A stretch of DNA of 17,746 nt, from the NCBI GenBank assembly GCA_964390645.1, contig CAYMLL010000156.1, forward strand, positions 1 through 17,746. Direction: 5' to 3'. The translations under genes were made by a program, and so were the position numbers. Each line of letters opens with the position of its first letter. Within the stretch, counting starts at the first letter, position 1. This document shows, in pieces, positions 14,179-17,746 of the stretch. The notes under the pieces are model-generated. The model was not told the origin of the DNA. It saw only the letters and a program-made list of their open reading frames with translations, and did no database searches. This DNA comes from CAYMLL01 sp964390645. Its GTDB lineage: Bacteria > Planctomycetota > UBA8108.

Positions 14179-15636
14179 ATGCCCCGTACTCATTCTTCCG
14201 ATCGTCCGAGCCGGCCAGGCGGCCGATCGGCTCGCCTCGTGCTCGCGGTCTGTGCGCTGCTCGTCCTGCGGGACGGAACACAGGCGGGAGAGAAGGCACG
14301 GGTGGGAGAAGATGCGCCGCGTCCGAACATCGTCTTGCTGGTCGTCGACGACCTGCGTTACGACACGCTCGGCTACGCCGGAAACGCCGTCGTCAAGACG
14401 CCGAACGTCGATCGCCTCGCACGGGACGGAGTGTCGTTCTCGAACACGTTCTGTACGACGTCGATCTGCGCGACGAGCCGCGCGACGATTCTCACGGGGC
14501 AGTACGCACGTCGCCACGGCATCCACGAGTTCCGCACGCCTCTGTCCGAGGCCGCGTTCGCACGGACCTTTCCCGCACTCCTTCGCGCCGCTGGCTACCG
14601 CACGGGCTTCGTCGGCAAGTGGGGGATCGGCGGCGCGCTGCCGCGAAGCGAATATGACTTCTTCAAGGGCTTCTCGGGTCAGGGACGCTACTTCCAGAAG
14701 GGGCGCGCACAGCACCTGACACGCGTCCTCGAGTCACAGTCGCTCGAGTTTCTCGAAGGCTGCGATGAAGGCAAGCCGTTCTGTCTCCAGATCAGCTTAA
14801 AGGCGGCTCCCTGCCAGGACGGCGACGCGTGGCCATTCCAGCCGGACAGCAAGTACGAGCAGCTCTACAGCGACGGTTCCGCCCCCGTTCCGGAGATCGC
14901 GACCGACGAGATCTTTCGAACGCTCCCGGAGTTTCTACGCGACTCCGAGGCACGACGCCGATGGCACGTGCGATTCAAGACTCCGGAGCTCTACCAGAAG
15001 TCGGTAAAGGACTACTACCGGCTGATCACCGGCGTCGACGAGGCCCTCGGCAAGCTCGTGGCAAAGCTCGAGTCGAAAGGACTCGCCGGCAACACGGTGA
15101 TCGTCTTCACCTCGGACAACGGCTTCTACCTCGGCGAGCGAGGCCTCGCAGGCAAGTGGTTCATGCACGAGGAGTCGATCCGGCTGCCACTGGTCATTCA
15201 CGACCCACGCGCGCCAAGGTCCCGACGAGGCGTCGAGGTCACGGAGATGGCGCTGACCGTCGACCTGGCGCCGACCCTGGCCGCGCTCGCCGGCGCACCG
15301 ACGCCGAAGTCGATGCAAGGACGCAGCCTTGTCCCGCTCCTGCGCGGCGAGGACCCCGAATGGCGAGATGGGTGGTTCTACGAGCATCTTTTCCGTCACA
15401 AGCGGATCCCTAGATCAGAAGGTGTGCGAACGGCGACCTGGAAGTACGTGAACTTTCTCGACATGCCCGCGCCGCGCAACGACGAGGGCCAGCCGCTCGG
15501 CACGTCCTACGAGCAGCTCTACGACCTGGCCGGCGACCCCTCCGAGCTGCGCAACCTGGCCTACGACCCGAAGCACCGTGGCGACCTCGAGCGCCTTCGA
15601 GCCCGCTGGCGCTCCCTGCAAGAGGGAGCTCGTTGA
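14179..15636 (+). CDS. Exported sulfatase (arylsulfatase/choline-sulfatase superfamily) with atypical active site
   Basis: The 485-residue protein has a signal peptide (RSARLVLAVCALLVL, residues 16-30). ATG 14179 follows AGGAG by seven bases. The alkaline-phosphatase-fold sulfatase core is clear: metal ligands VVDDLR (Asp57, Asp58) and TSDNG (Asp313, Asn314), NVDRLARDGVSFSN, ATILTGQYARRHGI, Lys326 in LAGKWFMHEESIR and a C-terminal YDLAGDPSELRNL. Sulfatases hydrolyse sulfate esters after a Cys or Ser is matured to formylglycine. The maturation motif here is CATSR (97-101), with Thr where Pro or Ala is usual. The usual GKWHLG is GKWGIG, and the expected His after the conserved SxKA segment is absent (SLKAAPCQDG). 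Such changes occur in some sulfatase subfamilies and may alter substrate or activity. The stop overlaps the pyruvate kinase start. The substrate is unknown; no maturase gene is in the window. Confidence 0.92.
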   Translation: MPRTHSSDRPSRPGGRSARLVLAVCALLVLRDGTQAGEKARVGEDAPRPNIVLLVVDDLRYDTLGYAGNAVVKTPNVDRLARDGVSFSNTFCTTSICATSRATILTGQYARRHGIHEFRTPLSEAAFARTFPALLRAAGYRTGFVGKWGIGGALPRSEYDFFKGFSGQGRYFQKGRAQHLTRVLESQSLEFLEGCDEGKPFCLQISLKAAPCQDGDAWPFQPDSKYEQLYSDGSAPVPEIATDEIFRTLPEFLRDSEARRRWHVRFKTPELYQKSVKDYYRLITGVDEALGKLVAKLESKGLAGNTVIVFTSDNGFYLGERGLAGKWFMHEESIRLPLVIHDPRAPRSRRGVEVTEMALTVDLAPTLAALAGAPTPKSMQGRSLVPLLRGEDPEWRDGWFYEHLFRHKRIPRSEGVRTATWKYVNFLDMPAPRNDEGQPLGTSYEQLYDLAGDPSELRNLAYDPKHRGDLERLRARWRSLQEGAR

Positions 15637-17105
15637 CGGAATCCACGAACACGAGCAAGCAGCTGCTCAACCTGCCATTCGACGAGCAGCCGCGCGCCTG
15701 CCGGATCGTTTGCACCCTGGGACCGGCGAGCAGCACTCCCGAGATCATCAGAGCGCTGTTGCAGTCCGGTATGAACGTCGCACGACTGAACTTTTCGCAC
15801 GGCACTCACGAGACGCACGCCGCCACGGTCAAGAACCTCCGCGCGAGCTCTCGACTGGGTTGGCCCGTCGCGATTCTACAGGATCTCCAGGGTCACAAGG
15901 TCCGCGTCGGCACCGTTGTCGACACCGATGGAATATCGCTCGTGGAGGGCGACGAGGTGCTCGTCGGCGCAGGTGACGGGGTGACACGGAAGCGTATCGG
16001 CGTCGATTATCCCAACGTGACACGCCACGTCGGCGCCGGACATCGCCTCTTCCTCGACGACGCGCAGATCGAGCTCGAGGTCACCGGCATGTCCGGCGAG
16101 GACCTCGCCTGCCGCGTGTCGATCGGCGGCGTGCTGAAAAGCCGCAAGGGTGCGATCTTCCCGGACTCGCAGCTCGAGTTTCCGCTGATCAACGAAAAGG
16201 ACCTGTGCGACGCGCGCTTCGGCGTCGAGCTCGGCGTCGATCTGCTCGCGATGTCCTTCGTGCGCTCCGCCGTCGAGGTGCGTGAGCTGCGCCGCCATCT
16301 CGCCGGCTGGGGCGAGGAGAAGACCCGGCTCATCGCAAAGATCGAGGACCGCGACGGTGTCGACAACCTCGACGAGATCCTCGATGCGGCCGACGGCGTG
16401 CTGATCGCGCGGGGCGATCTCGGTGTCACCCTGCCTCGCGAGAAGGTGCCGGGGCTCCAGAAGTCGATCATCCGCAAGGCCAACCGCCTGGGCGTGCCGG
16501 TGATCACCGCGACGCAGATGCTCGAGTCGATGACCTTCCGCGACAAGCCCACGCGAGCCGAGGTGAACGACGTCCACGGCGCCGTCCTCGACGGCAGCGA
16601 CGCGGTGATGCTCTCCGGCGAGACGGCCGCCGGGAGATACCCGATCCAGTCGGTCCAGGAGATGGACCGCATCTGCCGGGAGGCGCAGAGCGAGATCAAC
16701 ACGACGAGTGAGCACTATCGCTCTCCCGCCCGCGAGCGCAACAGCCTCTACGACAAGATGGCCGCGTCGGCCGCAGCGTTCGCCGACGACCTGGGAGCGC
16801 GCTGCATTCTGAGCTTCTCGCTCGGAGGAGGCATGCTCAAGGCGCTCTCCGCGGCCCGTCCTCGCGTGCCCGTCTACGGCGCCGTCGTCGACCAGGCGGT
16901 CCTCAGGAGCCTGCTGATCCACCGCGGCATCACGGTCGCGCCCCTGCCCCCCGACGACGCCCCCGAGTCGCGGATCGCGCCGAAGATCCGCAAGCTGCGC
17001 CCCGCCGGCGCCGCCTCCCCCGGGGACCGGGTCGTCGTCGTCGCCCGCAAGCGGCAGTCAGGGGCGCGCGAGGCCCACTACCTGGCGCTGGTGATCCTCG
17101 AGTAG
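15633..17105 (+). CDS. pyk: Pyruvate kinase
   Basis: This 490-residue cytosolic glycolytic enzyme transfers phosphate from phosphoenolpyruvate to ADP. Signatures include CTLGPASSTPE (27-37), RLNFSHG (51-57), the active-site stretch LIAKIEDRDGV with Lys236 and Glu238, ARGDLGV with Asp262, ITATQMLESM with Thr294, PTRAEVNDV and GSDAVMLSGETAAG. The B domain (about 90-190) and the C-terminal domain are present. Two departures are LQDLQGHKVRVG in place of the common DxKGPxIR, and a C-terminal effector region (SLGGGMLKALS) unlike the usual fructose-1,6-bisphosphate loop, so allosteric control may differ. The start is TTG, overlapping the sulfatase TGA as TTGA, with GAGGGAG at 15622-15628. Linkage to a secreted sulfatase is unusual. 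Confidence 0.95.
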   Translation: MTESTNTSKQLLNLPFDEQPRACRIVCTLGPASSTPEIIRALLQSGMNVARLNFSHGTHETHAATVKNLRASSRLGWPVAILQDLQGHKVRVGTVVDTDGISLVEGDEVLVGAGDGVTRKRIGVDYPNVTRHVGAGHRLFLDDAQIELEVTGMSGEDLACRVSIGGVLKSRKGAIFPDSQLEFPLINEKDLCDARFGVELGVDLLAMSFVRSAVEVRELRRHLAGWGEEKTRLIAKIEDRDGVDNLDEILDAADGVLIARGDLGVTLPREKVPGLQKSIIRKANRLGVPVITATQMLESMTFRDKPTRAEVNDVHGAVLDGSDAVMLSGETAAGRYPIQSVQEMDRICREAQSEINTTSEHYRSPARERNSLYDKMAASAAAFADDLGARCILSFSLGGGMLKALSAARPRVPVYGAVVDQAVLRSLLIHRGITVAPLPPDDAPESRIAPKIRKLRPAGAASPGDRVVVVARKRQSGAREAHYLALVILE

Positions 17106-17118
17106 AGCAGCGAGAACC

Positions 17119-17140
17119 CGGGGTGGAGACACGGGCCCCG
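17119..17140 (+). terminator. Weak hairpin after pyruvate kinase
   Basis: CGGGG (17119-17123) and CCCCG (17136-17140) can pair around a 12-base loop, 13 bases after the pyk stop. There is no T-run. This is the only stem I could find immediately downstream and is a low-confidence call. Confidence 0.2.
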
Positions 17141-17207
17141 CAAGACGCCAGGACGCCGGTCCCCGGTCTCGTCGAGGTAGCCCGGTGTCGGTCGACGCGA
17201 GAAGGCC

Positions 17208-17226
17208 GCGAGCGGCGGAGGCTCGC
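17208..17226 (-). terminator. Hairpin directly after the Bax1-like gene stop
   Basis: GCGAGC (17208-17213) and GCTCGC (17221-17226) form a perfect 6-base stem with a 7-base loop, immediately after the stop codon of the minus-strand gene at 17227-17229. No T-run follows. It could slow or end transcription in the 121-base convergent gap between pyk and this gene; otherwise that gap shows nothing. Confidence 0.3.
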
Positions 17227-17745
17227 TCACTCCCCGAATCCATCGAGCAGCTTCCTGACCTCCCTCGCCACCGGTGTCGACCGGAAGACATGAACCTGCC
17301 CCGGCAGCTCGTCGAGCTTCTCCTGTGCGACATGAAGCTCCTTCGAGACCGCGAGGATGAGGTTTTGCGGCCCACGCTCCTCGAGAAGCCGCAGTCTCGA
17401 AGCGACCGCTCCCTTGCGCCAGAAGCCGAGAATCTCGAGGTGAACCTTCTTGCCGCTGGGAACATGCGTGAAGACGTAGTCGGGAATCAGGACGCCCTGG
17501 CCGCCAAGGTCGACGAGCTCGGTGTCGCTCGAGACGGTCCAGTCGCTCTGCAGCTTCGCGAACTGCGCCTCGAACCACGTCACCTCCTCGGGGATCCATT
17601 GCCCCCGGGCGCTGGTGTACGGCTTCAGCCCCTGCTGCGACGTCAGCTCGAAACGGCGGCGCTCGCGCTGCCGGCCCCAGCGCACCTCCGCCTCGAGCTC
17701 CCAGTCGCGACAGTGGAGCAGCCCCGGCAGAAACGACGCCATCTG
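17227..17745 (-). CDS. DUF790/Bax1-like nuclease, C-terminal part (5'-truncated by window edge)
   Basis: The visible 173 codons match the C-terminal nuclease region of the DUF790 family, whose archaeal member Bax1 binds the XPB helicase and cuts DNA during repair. Diagnostic features, numbered from the Met at 17742, are a helix with Glu-rich start (PEEVTWFEAQFAKL), SDWTV, then VLIPDYVF (Asp88) and VHLEILGFWRK (Glu103, Trp108), a PD-(D/E)xK-like core, followed by LILAVSKEL. The frame is open to the right edge: the codon before the Met is CAG, with no stop. DUF790 proteins are usually 400-500 residues, so most of the gene lies outside and the ATG at 17742 is probably internal. Family assignment is by recalled pattern; the nuclease role is inferred from archaeal relatives. 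Confidence 0.82.
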   Translation of the reverse strand, partial: QMASFLPGLLHCRDWELEAEVRWGRQRERRRFELTSQQGLKPYTSARGQWIPEEVTWFEAQFAKLQSDWTVSSDTELVDLGGQGVLIPDYVFTHVPSGKKVHLEILGFWRKGAVASRLRLLEERGPQNLILAVSKELHVAQEKLDELPGQVHVFRSTPVAREVRKLLDGFGE

Positions 17746-17746
17746 C

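Noticed and set aside
14066..14299. N-terminal extension of the SDR to 14299
   Set aside because: The 78 extra residues are not SDR-like, overlap the divergent sulfatase start, and the internal ATG at 14065 has AAGGAG upstream.
17078..17599. A minus-strand frame overlapping the Bax1-like gene and the pyk end
   Set aside because: Arg/Gly-rich with no motif, in conflict with the frame that carries the DUF790 core.

Overview
The window is GC-rich (roughly two-thirds G+C by eye), densely packed bacterial chromosome. It holds thirteen protein genes on both strands; the two outermost run off the window ends. The mix is typical of a large-genome environmental bacterium: a sulfatase, a TPR/FG-GAP/UnbV lipoprotein, a Tat-exported sugar isomerase-like protein, a KDG-type kinase, a three-domain Aas fusion and a DUF790/Bax1-like nuclease. 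I would guess a high-GC member of the Planctomycetota. Myxococcota, Acidobacteriota or Gemmatimonadota cannot be excluded, because no rRNA or phylogenetic marker is present. I saw no tRNA, rRNA, CRISPR array, transposase or attachment site, and no gap between genes exceeds about 185 bases.

Layout. (1) The 3' part of selA (+, to 1309) meets a four-gene minus-strand operon tail to tail. (2) That operon (5347 down to 1327) encodes a secreted GDPD/PI-PLC-like phosphodiesterase, a PfkB/KDG-type kinase, an exported HExxH metallopeptidase-like protein and a Tat-exported hydroxypyruvate-isomerase-like TIM barrel. The last three are joined by two 4-base ATGA overlaps, and a good sigma70-like promoter sits just upstream of the first. 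(3) A second minus-strand pair (9803 down to 5438) encodes a metallo-beta-lactamase-fold lipoprotein and a 1138-residue LplT-PlsC-acyl-ACP-synthetase fusion. (4) Divergent from it is an ornithine-cyclodeaminase/mu-crystallin family gene (+, 9987-10976) that may be leaderless. (5) It converges, with an 11-base overlap, on a minus-strand pair (14065 down to 10966): a short-chain dehydrogenase, then a lipoprotein with TPRs, seven FG-GAP blades and a UnbV domain. (6) Divergent from that pair, across a region with a perfect 7+7 inverted repeat, is a plus-strand pair: an exported sulfatase and pyruvate kinase, overlapping by TTGA. (7) The right end holds the C-terminal part of a DUF790/Bax1-like nuclease (-).

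How they may work together (inference). Regions 2 and 3 suggest turnover of glycerophospholipids and of a sugar acid: phosphodiester cleavage, lysophospholipid import and re-acylation, KDG phosphorylation and 3-carbon or sugar isomerisation. Pyruvate kinase and the sulfatase fit a polysaccharide-degrading lifestyle. selA implies selenocysteine synthesis, and the Bax1-like gene implies an XPB-type helicase partner, probably beyond the right edge. The very long plus-strand reading frames opposite the minus-strand genes are codon-bias shadows and are not annotated. I found no clearly new multi-gene defence or mobile system. The most unusual items are the sulfatase with an altered active site, the operon containing an uncharacterised metallopeptidase, and the bacterial Bax1-like nuclease.
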